NCBI RefSeq assembly: GCF_910596095.1
Contig: NC_056538.1
Span: 7,434,001 to 7,498,000 of the forward strand
Source of the DNA: Thunnus maccoyii
Lineage: Eukaryota; Chordata; Actinopteri; Scombriformes; Scombridae
DNA: 64,000 nucleotides
Direction: 5' to 3'
The stretch's first letter is position 1. The number at the start of each line of letters is the position of its first letter. Below the pieces are notes generated by a model. The model saw only the letters and a list, made by a program, of their open reading frames with translations. It was not told where the DNA came from and made no database searches. Shown piece by piece: positions 26,721 through 38,567 of this stretch. The translations under genes and the position numbers were made by a program.

Positions 26721-28135
26721 TGGGGGAACAGGGTAACATGAGCCAATGTTTACATTTGATGATTTTACTGTAAAATAAAAGTGTGTTTGTTTCAAATAAC
26801 AGTAACTATATATACCTCAGGTTGTTGTGTACCCATGGAAATTAAAACAATTTATCTAATTATTATGGTTTTAGAACAATGACTCATCAAAAAAGTTAGT
26901 GCTATGGCATAACTTACACCAAGGTAGGGGTAAAATGAGCATGGGAATGAGGTAAATTGAGCACTCTAGCAGTGAATAGTGCTACCATTAAATACTGACA
27001 TAAAAATGACACAAAATCAAACACTTTTGAGATAATTTGGAACTTTATTAATGCCATCAATTTAACAAAGGCAAAAACACATATTTTTAAATAAATTATA
27101 TGTTTGTATCCTGTTGTTCAACATGTTACCTCAACATTTTCCGTAAAGATTATACTGTGATCTTTGTGTGTTAGATACAGAAAGAATGTGTGTGTAAATG
27201 TACAGACAGGTGACAAATTAAAGGAAAAACTGGTCCAGGTCTGAATGCTTGACCCCTACAGTGAGGGGATCTGGTGACTCTGTTATGCTTTGGGGGGCAT
27301 TTTGCTGGCATGGTTTGGGTCCATTTGTCCACTTAGAGGGAAGGATCACTGCTGATCAATACAAAGTTGTTGTGAGTGATCACCTTTATCCTAAGATGAA
27401 ACATTTCTATCCTGATGGGAGTGGTCTCTTCCAGGATGACAATGCCCCCATCCATAGGGGCACGAGAGGTCACTGAATGGTTTGATGGGTATGAAAATGA
27501 TGCGAATCATATGCTATGGCCCTCACAGTCACCAGATCTCAACCAATTGAAAACTATGGGAGATTTTGGACTGAGGTGTTAGACAGCGCTCTCCACCACC
27601 ATCATCAAAACGAGGGAATATCTTTTTGAAGATTGATGTTCATCCCTCCAGAAGAGTTCAGAGATTTGTAGAATCAATGCTAAGGTGTATTGAAGCTGTT
27701 CTGGCAGCACATGGTGGCCCAACACCTTACTAAGACACTTTATGTTGGCTTTTCTTTTCATTTGTCACCCGTCTGTATGTAGAGCATGTTTGTGTGTGGC
27801 TTAAACTTAACATTAGTCAACAATTAGGTATTTATTCATCAACATTGTAATACTTGTAACAGTGATCAAACATTAACATGAACATTATCTCTAGTCTCTA
27901 GAATATCAGAAAATAATTTGGGGGGTAAATTAAGCTTTGACTCAACTTGCCCCAACATCTCTGGCACGTTTTACCCCACAAAACTGTTTCACACAGTGGC
28001 TCAGATCCACAGTTACGCTAAGTTTATGACATTGTTTGGTAGCTTACACTGCCTTAAATTAACATGTAATGATGTCCAAAACGTATCTATTGCAATTAAG
28101 ATACAAGACTGATAACTTTAGCAACATGATGAATT
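26721..28135. mobile_element. TIR transposon, unit 5, right end deleted
   Basis: The left end follows a clear TA (CAGTA then TGGGGGAACAGGGTAAC). The right end is missing: at 28135 GATGAATT is joined to GAACACTGTTGTTCATG, the same junction as at 21028. The nested Tc1 is complete. Confidence 0.78.
27203..27775 (+). mobile_element. Deleted Tc1-type transposon, copy 5
   Basis: TA at 27201-27202 and 27776-27777. It shares with copy 1 the derived bases around GGGGGGCATTTTGCTGG, TTTGATGGGTATG and AATGATGCGAATC and the missing base before CAATTGAAAAC, so these two transposon copies share a recent ancestor although they lie 15 kb apart. Confidence 0.85.
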
Positions 28136-29601
28136 GAACACTGTTGTTCATGTCTACCTGATGAGAAAAACAATGTTTGTGTGTGCTTTATTGAACACTG
28201 CAGCCAAACACAACACATTAGTTCCTCCCTCTGCTCTTGTTCTGGGTGAAGTAGGCTGGTGAGAAACGTAACAGGAAAGCTGTGCGACTCAACCCACAAA
28301 CTGTGGTCACTGTGGTATTAAAAAATGGAACAGTTTATATTCTGTATGTTTAGTGCAATTTTAAAATGTAATACCTTGTTACTACCTAAATAAAGATATA
28401 TGTTTTTAATCATATGACCTTAGTAGTTTGGAGAGAATTGACATTTATGGTTAATCAGTAAATGATTTATTGAAGTTCATGGTAACAGGTGTAATGTTTA
28501 AGCACATCTGTGGTGATTTCTTACCAACAGCATCAAAATAATCAGTTATTATGCTGAAAATTTTAAAGGTCACATGATCTAAATACCCTTGAGATTTACA
28601 GTGACTAGTATGATGAGAATATGTACCTATTAGGCCTATGTTGTGGAAATGTCTTATGCACATAGACCCCTCTTATCAGGATGTGGGTTAACCATCACAG
28701 CTCACATAGAGGAAACTGCATCTGTGTCTCCATTTTAATGTAATACTGAAGATAATCGAGATACTTGATCTCAATATATTGAAGAGTTTTTTTATTGTCA
28801 GAGGTGGACTGAATCTATATTTAGTATTTATATCTATATTTAATTGATACTTAATACAATAAATATTTGTAATGCTTGTCTCAACAAAAAATAATGTAAG
28901 ATTTACAGAAGAGACACACAAGAAAGTTCTCCTCAAACATACTGTATGTAATAGTACTTTAAAATAGCAGTTGAATTTCCTTATTTCTGTATTTAAGATG
29001 AAAAAATCAACCCATGTTTTCTATTCATTTTAAAGGAACAGTTCTTCAAAATATGCTTATTCACTTCCTTGCAGAGACATCACTGACTGTGCACTAAATA
29101 TGAAGCTAGAGTCAGTCGTCAGTTAGTTTAGTTCAGAGCAGCTAGCCAGGCTCTGTCTGAAGCTACCAGCACATCTAAAGCTCACTTTAGGCTTTCCTCA
29201 GCGTTACTTTTGCTGAGAAAAGCTTAGGACTGTAACGCGTGCATCATTAAAGAAGTAATATAGACTTTTCTGTGAGTGTTGACGACTCCTTTTGTTATTT
29301 TTGTGGTGGGCATCCATTACTCTGTAAAGACTGTGAGTTGAGTACGCCAGTTCTGTTGTTTAAGTGTAAAGACAAAACAGCACAATCTGGTCTCCAAAAA
29401 ATTACCTCCATATACTATTAATTTGTTTTGCCAATAATATTTTGAAGAGAAGCATTAATTGCTGCCTGGATTATGTTTCTTTGCAATGCTTTTTCAGTAG
29501 CCTAAGTGGATTTTGTATCACACAAGTGGATATTGTGGGGGAAAAAATTGAAATGTTCTCAATGAACACGTTCAGTGTCGACATTCTGCTACTTGGCAAA
29601 T
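28136..29601 (-). pseudogene. Array unit 6: receptor gene body deleted and transposon absent
   Basis: It begins with the same start-codon stub and junction as unit 4, then a long-type 5' flank. At the place where the other units carry the TIR transposon it reads CAGTAGCCTAAGTGG (29495-29508): two TA dinucleotides separated by GCC. It is the shortest unit, with neither receptor nor transposon. Confidence 0.85.
29498..29504. other. Excision-type footprint TAGCCTA at the transposon site
   Basis: Filled sites read CAGTA-element-TAAGTGG. This unit reads CAGTA GCC TAAGTGG. Two copies of TA with three bases between them is what cut-and-paste Tc1/mariner excision is known to leave. A never-occupied site would be expected to hold one TA. 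Recombination between units could mimic it. Confidence 0.6.
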
Positions 29602-30344
29602 GTGTCAAAACTTCAAATTCTGGTTTTACAAGTTGTCGTGTTATGTGCTGTTATGTATTTCTTGGTCGTGTGCAGTGACTTTCTGGAGTCTTGTTGGAGG
29701 TGCTGGTAGGTGGATTTCTTTTACCTTTGGACAGAGCCAGGCTAGCTGTTTCCCTCTGTTTCCAGGTTTTGTACTTAGATAAGCGATAACTTCATATTTA
29801 GCATATAGACATGAAAGTGGCAAAATTCATGGCAAGAAAGTAAATAAGTGTATATCTTAAAATGTTGAACAATTTCTTAAAAAAGAGCCATCACAAGAAT
29901 TTAACCAGCTATCATCAATTACAGTTTATTGAAAATTTGAATTGAATTGAATTATTAAATAAAATAATGCTTCAAAGTTCCAGATACTAGCTTCGTAGAC
30001 CCTTGTTGTCATAATGATAAAACATTCAGTTATCATGTTATGGGAATAGTTAATTAGTGAACTTTAGAAGTACTGGTACACAAATTTTGTTACCTTTGGA
30101 CAGAACCAGACTAGCTGTTTCCCCCTACTTTCAGTCTTTGTTCTAAGCTAAGCTAACCAGCTGCTTGCTCCAACTACAGATTTATCCTACAGACATGAGC
30201 ATGTTATCAATCTTCTCATCTAACTCTCACCAAGAAAGCAAGCATATTTCCCAAAATGTCAAACTATTCATATAAAGATTCATAAGATTGATATGGATCC
30301 TTTGGGAAATTTATGCCATCTCATGAAAATAGATTGTCCCTTGT

Positions 30345-31229
30345 CTACTGTTCTCTTGCAAGATCCACATCCTCTTTTTTCTTCCAGAAGGCATCCAAAG
30401 AAAAGTAGTACAACAGCGGATCCAGACAGCAGTTCACAGAAGCAAGACATACCAAAGGCGTAATCTCATGTCTCTTAATTGTAAGCACACCAACCGACAC
30501 AGGCAAGAAACATATGGTGAACATCACCAAGTTCATGGCAAAAATCAGCATGACATTCACCTTGTTGTTGACCTTTGCAGAGTCATTGAGACGTCTGTGT
30601 AGAGTGCAAGACACCAAAGCAGTGGACACAAGGTTGACTGTCAGCAGGGTGACCACTAGCACAATCTGAAAGTATGACAGTGCTAATCGAAGCTGCTCCT
30701 GCTGCTGCTGCTGCTGCTGCTGATGCTGTCCACGAAATTCAAAACAGGTAGATTCACTGGAGTTGTTCAAGTTTCCTGCAAGGACCATTCCCTCTGGTAT
30801 GTTCACCACGAGCACAAACAGCCAAACAAGAGCAACAGATTTCCAGGCGTTGGAAGCAGTTCGCAGATGGCGTGACCTCAGAGGATAAACCACAGCCAGC
30901 AGCCGATCCACACTGATGAAGGTGATGAAGATGGCGCTCAAGCGGATGTTGTTGCGAAAGAGCATCGTGATACAGTTGCATGCCTTTGAGCTCAGAGGCC
31001 AGGTTCCTGTGGCATATAAGTAGACCCTCATGGGCAAGGAGATGACCAGCAGCAGGTCTGAGATCGCCAGGTTGACCATGAAGATGGCATTGGAGGATTT
31101 GAGGCTGTGGCGGCGAAGCAGAATCCACAGTGACACAGCATTGAGAGGCAAACCCAGCACCATAACAAATCCAAACACCACAGCATAAGCCAGATTTGGC
31201 TCAGGTCTATAATCCACACTGTTGTTCAT
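30345..31229 (-). CDS. P2Y-like class A GPCR, copy E, 294 aa
   Basis: Intact receptor, start MNNSVDYRPEPNLAY. Loop 2 is of the copy A type, with RGQH followed by a run of seven Gln, then E-Q-LRLALSY; the Gln run is shorter than in copy A and interrupted, so the CAG tract has changed length. In TM3, S97 is L and S99 is A. TM1 has GFVMV instead of GSVMV. N30, D58, DRL, CFLP and DPLLY are intact and the tail ends at REQ. Its 5' flank is the long type. Confidence 0.88.
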   Translation of the reverse strand: MNNSVDYRPEPNLAYAVVFGFVMVLGLPLNAVSLWILLRRHSLKSSNAIFMVNLAISDLLLVISLPMRVYLYATGTWPLSSKACNCITMLFRNNIRLSAIFITFISVDRLLAVVYPLRSRHLRTASNAWKSVALVWLFVLVVNIPEGMVLAGNLNNSSESTCFEFRGQHQQQQQQQQEQLRLALSYFQIVLVVTLLTVNLVSTALVSCTLHRRLNDSAKVNNKVNVMLIFAMNLVMFTICFLPVSVGVLTIKRHEITPLVCLASVNCCLDPLLYYFSLDAFWKKKEDVDLAREQ

Positions 31230-32595
31230 GTCTACCTGATGAGAAAAACAATGTTTGTGTGTGCTTTATTGAACACTGCAGCCAAACACAACACATTAGT
31301 TCCTCCCTCTGCTCTTGTTCTGGTTGAAGTGAGGCTGGTGAGAAACGTAACAGGAAAGCTGTGCGACTCAATTTAGAAACTGTGATCACTGTGGTCTTAA
31401 AAAATGGAACAGTTTATATTCTGTATGTTTAGTGCAATTTTAAAATGTAATACCTTGTTACTACCTAAATAAAGATATATATTTTTAATCATATGACCTT
31501 AGTAGTTTGGAGAGAATTGACATTTATGGTTAATCAGTAAATGATTTATTGAAGTTCATGGTAACAGGTGTAATGTTTAAGCACATCTGTGACGATTTCT
31601 TACCAACAGCATCAAAATAATCAGTTATTATGCTGAAAATTTTAAAGGTCACACGATCTAAATGTGTACATTTGAAAATACCCCTGAGATTTATAGTGAC
31701 TAGTATGATGAGAATATGTATCTATTTGGCCTATGTTGAGGAAATGTCTTATGCACATAGACCCCTCTTATCAGGATGTGGGTTAACCATCACAGCTCAC
31801 ATAGAGGAAACTGCATCTGTGTCTCCATTTTAATGTAATACTGAAGATAATCAAGATACTTGATCTCAATATATTGAAGAGTTTTTTTCTTGTCGGAGGT
31901 GGACCGAATCTATATTTAGTATTTATATCTATATTTAATTTATACTTAATACAATTAATGTTTGTAATGCTTGTCTCAACAAAAAATAATGTAAGATTTA
32001 CAGAAGAGACACACAAGAAAGTTCTCCTCAAACATACTGTATGTAATAAAACTTTAAAATAGCAGTTGAATTTCCTTATTTCTGTATTTAAGATGAAAAA
32101 AATTAACCCATGGTTCCTATTCATTTTAAAGAAATAGGTCTACAAAATATGTTTATTCACTTTCTTGCAGAGACATCACTGACTGTGCGCTAAATATGAA
32201 GCTAAAGTCAGTCGTCAGTTAGTTTAGTTCAGAGCAGCTAGCCAGGCTCTGTCTGAAGCTACCAGCACATCTAAAGCTCACTTCAGGCTTTCCTCAGCGT
32301 TACTTTTGCTGAGAAAAGCTTAGGGCTGAAACGCATGCGTCATTAAAGAAGTGATGTAGACTTATCTGTGAGTGTTGACGACTCCTTTTGTTATTTTTGT
32401 GGTGGGCATCCATTACTCTGTAAAGACTGTGGGTTGAGTACGCCAGTTCTGTTGTTTAAGTGTAAAGACAAAACAGCACAATCTTGTCTCCAAGAAATTA
32501 CCTCCATATACTATTAATTTGTTTTGCCAATAATATTTTGAGGGGAAGCATTAATTGCTGCCTGGATTATGTTTATTTGCAATGTTTTTTCAGTA

Positions 32596-33326
32596 TGGGG
32601 GAACAGGGTAACATGAGCCAATGTTTACATTTGATGATTTTACTGTAAAATAAAAGTGTGTTTGTTTCAAATAACAGTAACTATATATACCTCAGGTTGT
32701 TGTGTACCCATGGAAATTAAAACAATTTATCTAATTATTATGGTTTTAGAACAATGACTCATCAAAAAAAGTTAGTCCCATGGCACAACTTACACCAAGG
32801 TAGGGGTAAAATGAGCATGGGAATGAGGTAAATTGAGCACTCTAGCAGTGAATAGTGCTACCATTAAATACTGATATAAAAATGACACAAAATCAAACAC
32901 TTTTGAGATAATTTTGAACTTTATGAATGAGTACGGAAATTATGTGAATCATATGCTATGGCCCTCACAGTTACCAGATCTCAACCCAATTGAACTGTTT
33001 CACACAGTGGCTCAGATCCACAATTACGCTAAGTTTATGACATTGTTTGGTAGCTTACACTGCCTTAAATTAACATGTAACGATGTCCAAAACTTATCTA
33101 TTGTAATTAAGATACAAGACTGATAACTTAAGCAACATGATGAATTCACTTGGCATGAAAAAAAACTTTTTTTTTGCTCTGATTTGCTGACGACTCTCTC
33201 CGTGTGCTTGAGTCCAAGATGGATTGAGTAATGTGAACTATACTTTCTTAATTTGTTGTCACATGATTACTTTTGTTTATGGTTACCTAGATAAATGGGG
33301 TGGCTCATTTTACCCCGTTCTCCCTT
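32596..33326. mobile_element. TIR transposon, unit 7, internally deleted
   Basis: Both ends are present (CAGTA then TGGGGGAACAGGG; right end TACCCCGTTCTCCCTT then AAGTGG) but the element is only about 730 bp. The nested Tc1 is reduced to roughly 32925-32992 around TGGCCCTCACAG and CTCAACCCAATTGA, with deletions on both sides of that relic. Confidence 0.75.
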
Positions 33327-34111
33327 AAGTGGATTTTGTATCACACAAGTGGATATTGTAGTCAAAAAAATTAATATGTTGTCAATGAACATGTTAAGTG
33401 TCGACATTCTGCGACTTGGTAAATGTGTCAAAACTTCAAATTGTGGTTTTATAAGTTGTCGTGTTATGTGCTGTTATGTATTTCTTGGTCATGTGCAGTG
33501 ACTTTCTGGAGTCTTGTTGGAGGTGCTGGTAGGTGGATTTCTTTTACCTTTGGACAGAGCCAGGCTAGCTGTTTCTCCCTGTTTCCAGGGTTTGTACTTA
33601 GATAAGCGGTAACTTCATATTTAGCATATAGACATGAAAGTGGCAAAATTCTTAGCAAGAAAGTAAATAAGTGTATATCTCAAAATGTTGGACAATTTCT
33701 TAAAAAAGAGCCATCACAAGAATTTAATCCGCTACCTTCAATTACAGTTTATTGAAAAAAAGGAATAAAATAATGCTTCAAAGTTCTAGGCACAAGTTAT
33801 CATGTTATGGGAATAGTTAATTAGCGAGCTTTAGAAGTACTGGTACACAAATTTTGTTACCTTTGGACAGAACCACACTAGCTGTTTCCCCCTACTTTCA
33901 GTCTTTGTTCTAAGCTAAGCTAACCAGCTGCTTGCTCCAACTACAGATTTATCCTACAGACATGAGCATGTTATCAATCTTCTCATCTAACTCTCACTAA
34001 GAAAGCAAGCATATTTCCCAAAATGTCAAACTATTCATATAAAGATTCATAAGATTGATATGGATCCTTTGGGAAATTTATGCCATCTCATGAAAATAGA
34101 TTGTCCCTTGT

Positions 34112-34969
34112 CTACTGTTCTCTTGCAAGATCCACATCCTCTTTTTTCTTCCAGAAGGCATCCAAAGAAAAGTAGTACAACAGTGGATCCAGACAGCAGT
34201 TCACAGAAGCAAGACATACCAAAGGCGTAATCTCATGTCTCTTAATTGTAAGCACACCAACCGACACAGGTAAGAAACATATGGTGAACATCACCAAGTT
34301 CATGGCAAAAATCAGCATGACATTCACCTTGTTGTTGACCTTTGCAGAGTCATTGAGACGTCTGTGTAGACTGCAAGACACCAAAGCAGTGGACACAAGA
34401 TTGACTGTCAGCAGGGTGACCACTAGCACAAGATGAAGATAAGACATTGCTGATTGAGGCCACTGCTGCTCATTAAATTCAAAACAGGTAGATTCATTGA
34501 CACTTTTTAAGTTTTTTGCAAGCTCCAGTCCCTCTGGTATGTTCACCACGAGCACAAACAGCCAAACAAGAGCAACAGATTTCCAGGCGTTGGAAGCAGT
34601 TCGCCGATGGCGTGACCTCAGAGGATAAACCACAGCCAGCAGCCGATCCACGCTGATGAAGGTGATGAAGATGGAGCTCGAGCGGATGTTGTTGAGAAAG
34701 AACATTGTGATATATATGCATGCCTTTGAGCTCAGAGGCCAGGTTCCTGTGGCGTAGTAATAGACCCTCATGGGCAAGGAGATGACCAGCAGCAGGTCTG
34801 AGATCGCCAGGTTGACCATGAAGATGGCATTGGAGGATTTGAGGCTGTGGCGGCAAAGCAGAATCCACATTGACACAGCTTTGAGAGGCAAACCCAGCAC
34901 CATAACAGATCCAAACACCACAGCATAAGCCAGATTTGGCTCAGGTCTATAATCCACACTGTTGTTCAT
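34112..34969 (-). CDS. P2Y-like class A GPCR, copy F, 285 aa
   Basis: Open reading frame without breaks, start MNNSVDYRPEPNLAY, loop 2 KSVNESTCFEFNEQQWPQSA. The TM1 motif reads GLPLKAVSMWILLC: the class A hallmark N1.50 (N30) is Lys, L34 is Met and R39 is Cys. TM3 begins CIYITMFF with L92. All other hallmarks remain. Loss of N1.50 in a receptor that is otherwise well kept is unusual and may affect folding or signalling. Nearly identical to copy G. Confidence 0.87.
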   Translation of the reverse strand: MNNSVDYRPEPNLAYAVVFGSVMVLGLPLKAVSMWILLCRHSLKSSNAIFMVNLAISDLLLVISLPMRVYYYATGTWPLSSKACIYITMFFLNNIRSSSIFITFISVDRLLAVVYPLRSRHRRTASNAWKSVALVWLFVLVVNIPEGLELAKNLKSVNESTCFEFNEQQWPQSAMSYLHLVLVVTLLTVNLVSTALVSCSLHRRLNDSAKVNNKVNVMLIFAMNLVMFTICFLPVSVGVLTIKRHEITPLVCLASVNCCLDPLLYYFSLDAFWKKKEDVDLAREQ

Positions 34970-35363
34970 GTCTACCTGATGAGAAAAACAATGTTTGTGT
35001 GTGCTTTATTGAACACTGCAGCCAAACACAACACATTAGTTCCTCCCTCTGCCCTTTTTCTGGGTGAAGTAGGCTGTTGAGAAATTCAACAGGAAAGCTG
35101 TGTGACTCAACTCAGGAACTGTGATCATAATCATGATTATGATGATAAGTTGTATGGTGAGAAAATGTACCTGTTAGGCCTATGTTGAGGAAATGTCTTA
35201 CGGACATAGACCCCTCTTATCAGGATGTGGATTAACCATCACAGCTCACATAGAGGAAACTGCAACTCTGTCTCCATTTTAATGTAATACTGAAGATAAT
35301 CAAGATACTTGATCTCAGTATATTGGATATATTGAAGATTTTTTTTCTTGTTGGAGGTGGAGA

Positions 35364-35555
35364 TTTAAGATTGATGTTCATCCCTCCAGAAGAGTCATTT
35401 TTTGCTCTGTTTTGTTGACGACTCTCTCCATGTGCTTGAGTCCAAGATGGATTGAGTAATGTGAAATATACTTTCTTAATTTGTTGTCACATGATTACTT
35501 TTGTTTCTGATGACCTAGATAAATGGGGTGGCTCATTTTACCCTGTTCTCCCCTA
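35364..35555. mobile_element. TIR transposon remnant, unit 8
   Basis: A large deletion joins the 5' flank (CTTGTTGGAGGTGGAG) to GATTGATGTTCATCCCTCC from the nested Tc1 and then to the right part of the TIR element, ending CTGTTCTCCCCTAAGTGG. Only about 190 bp are left. Confidence 0.7.
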
Positions 35556-36339
35556 AGTGGATTTTGTATCAAACAAGTGGATATTGTAGTCAAAAAAATT
35601 AATATGTTGTCAATGAACATGTTAAGTATCGACATTCTGCGACTTGGTAAATGTGTCAAAACTTCAAATTGTGGTTTTACAAGTTGTCGTGTTATGTGCT
35701 GTTATGTATTTCTTGGTCGTGTGCAGTGACTTTCTGGAGTCTTGTTGGAGGTGCTGGTAGGTGGATTTCTTTTACCTTTGGACAGAGCCAGGCTAGCTGT
35801 TTCCCTCTGTTTCCAGGGTTTGTACTTAGATAAGCGGTAACTTCATATTTAGCATATAGACATGAAAGTGGCAAAATTCTTGGCAAGAAAGTAAATAAGT
35901 GTATATCTTAAATGTTGAACAATTTCTTAAAAAAAAGAGCCATCACAAGAATTAACCTGCTATCTTCAATTACACTTTATTGAAAAAAAGGAATAAAATA
36001 ATGCTTCAAAGTTCTAGGCACAAGTTATCATGTTATGGGAATAGTTAATTAGCGAGCTTTAGAAGTACTGGTACACAAATTTTGTTACCTTTGGACAGAA
36101 CCACACTAGCTGTTTCCCCCTATTTTCAGTCTTTGTTCTAAACTAAGCTAACCAGCTGCTTGCTCCAACTACAGATTTATCCTACAGACATGAGCATGTT
36201 ATCAATCTTCTCATCTAACTCCCACCATGAAAGCAAGCATATTTCCCAAAATGTCAAACTATTCATATAAAGATTCATAAGATTGATATGGATCCATTGG
36301 GAAATTTATGCCATCTCATGAAAATAGATTGTCCCTTGT

Positions 36340-37197
36340 CTACTGTTCTCTTGCAAGATCCACATCCTCTTTTTTCTTCCAGAAGGCATCCAAAGAAAAG
36401 TAGTACAACAGTGGATCCAGACAGCAGTTCACAGAAGCAAGACATACCAAAGGCGTAATCTCATGTCTCTTAATTGTAAGCACACCAACCGACACAGGTA
36501 AGAAACATATGGTGAACATCACCAAGTTCATGGCAAAAATCAGCATGACATTCACCTTGTTGTTGACCTTTGCAGAGTCATTGAGACGTCTGTGTAGACT
36601 GCAAGACACCAAAGCAGTGGACACAAGATTGACTGTCAGCAGGGTGACCACTAGCACAAGATGAAGATAAGACATTGCTGATTGAGGCCACTGCTGCTCA
36701 TTAAATTCAAAACAGATAGATTCATTGACACTTTTTAAGTTTTTTGCAAGCTCCAGTCCCTCTGGTATGTTCACCACGAGCACAAACAGCCAAACAAGAG
36801 CAACAGATTTCCAGGCGTTGGAAGCAGTTCGCCGATGGCGTGACCTCAGAGGATAAACCACAGCCAGCAGCCGATCCACGCTGATGAAGGTGATGAAGAT
36901 GGAGCTCGAGCGGATGTTGTTGAGAAAGAACATTGTGATATATATGCATGCCTTTGAGCTCAGAGGCCAGGTTCCTGTGGCGTAGTAATAGACCCTCATG
37001 GGCAAGGAGATGACCAGCAGCAGGTCTGAGATCGCCAGGTTGACCATGAAGATGGCATTGGAGGATTTGAGGCTGTGGCGGCAAAGCAGAATCCACATTG
37101 ACACAGCTTTGAGAGGCAAACCCAGCACCATAACAGATCCAAACACCACAGCATAAGCCAGATTTGGCTCAGGTCTATAATCCACACTGTTGTTCAT
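36340..37197 (-). CDS. P2Y-like class A GPCR, copy G, 285 aa
   Basis: Same protein as copy F, including K30, except for one residue: loop 2 reads NESICFEF instead of NESTCFEF. The single base behind it is shared with the neighbouring copy H, which also reads NESICF. Gene and flanks repeat copy F with a period of exactly 2,228 bp from about 34070 to 38525. The T-to-I change removes neither the sequon NES nor the conserved Cys. Confidence 0.87.
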   Translation of the reverse strand: MNNSVDYRPEPNLAYAVVFGSVMVLGLPLKAVSMWILLCRHSLKSSNAIFMVNLAISDLLLVISLPMRVYYYATGTWPLSSKACIYITMFFLNNIRSSSIFITFISVDRLLAVVYPLRSRHRRTASNAWKSVALVWLFVLVVNIPEGLELAKNLKSVNESICFEFNEQQWPQSAMSYLHLVLVVTLLTVNLVSTALVSCSLHRRLNDSAKVNNKVNVMLIFAMNLVMFTICFLPVSVGVLTIKRHEITPLVCLASVNCCLDPLLYYFSLDAFWKKKEDVDLAREQ

Positions 37198-37591
37198 GTC
37201 TACCTGATGAGAAAAACAATGTTTGTGTGTGCTTTATTGAACACTGCAGCCAAACACAACACATTAGTTCCTCCCTCTGCCCTTTTTCTGGGTGAAGTAG
37301 GCTGTTGAGAAATTCAACAGGAAAGCTGTGTGACTCAACTCAGGAACTGTGATCATAATCATGATTATGATGATAAGTTGTATGGTGAGAAAATGTACCT
37401 GTTAGGCCTATGTTGAGGAAATGTCTTACGGACATAGACCCCTCTTATCAGGATGTGGATTAACCATCACAGCTCACATAGAGGAAACTGCAACTCTGTC
37501 TCCATTTTAATGTAATACTGAAGATAATCAAGATACTTGATCTCAGTATATTGGATATATTGAAGATTTTTTTTCTTGTTGGAGGTGGAGA

Positions 37592-37783
37592 TTTAAGATT
37601 GATGTTCATCCCTCCAGAAGAGTCATTTTTTGCTCTGTTTTGTTGACGACTCTCTCCATGTGCTTGAGTCCAAGATGGATTGAGTAATGTGAAATATACT
37701 TTCTTAATTTGTTGTCACATGATTACTTTTGTTTCTGATGACCTAGATAAATGGGGTGGCTCATTTTACCCTGTTCTCCCCTA
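37592..37783. mobile_element. TIR transposon remnant, unit 9
   Basis: Identical to the unit 8 remnant, 2,228 bp further on, with the same deletion junctions. Confidence 0.7.
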
Positions 37784-38567
37784 AGTGGATTTTGTATCAA
37801 ACAAGTGGATATTGTAGTCAAAAAAATTAATATGTTGTCAATGAACATGTTAAGTATCGACATTCTGCGACTTGGTAAATGTGTCAAAACTTCAAATTGT
37901 GGTTTTACAAGTTGTCGTGTTATGTGCTGTTATGTATTTCTTGGTCGTGTGCAGTGACTTTCTGGAGTCTTGTTGGAGGTGCTGGTAGGTGGATTTCTTT
38001 TACCTTTGGACAGAGCCAGGCTAGCTGTTTCCCTCTGTTTCCAGGGTTTGTACTTAGATAAGCGGTAACTTCATATTTAGCATATAGACATGAAAGTGGC
38101 AAAATTCTTGGCAAGAAAGTAAATAAGTGTATATCTTAAATGTTGAACAATTTCTTAAAAAAAAGAGCCATCACAAGAATTAACCTGCTATCTTCAATTA
38201 CACTTTATTGAAAAAAAGGAATAAAATAATGCTTCAAAGTTCTAGGCACAAGTTATCATGTTATGGGAATAGTTAATTAGCGAGCTTTAGAAGTACTGGT
38301 ACACAAATTTTGTTACCTTTGGACAGAACCACACTAGCTGTTTCCCCCTATTTTCAGTCTTTGTTCTAAACTAAGCTAACCAGCTGCTTGCTCCAACTAC
38401 AGATTTATCCTACAGACATGAGCATGTTATCAATCTTCTCATCTAACTCCCACCATGAAAGCAAGCATATTTCCCAAAATGTCAAACTATTCATATAAAG
38501 ATTCATAAGATTGATATGGATCCATTGGGAAATTAATGCCATCTCATGAAAATAGATTGTCCCTTGT

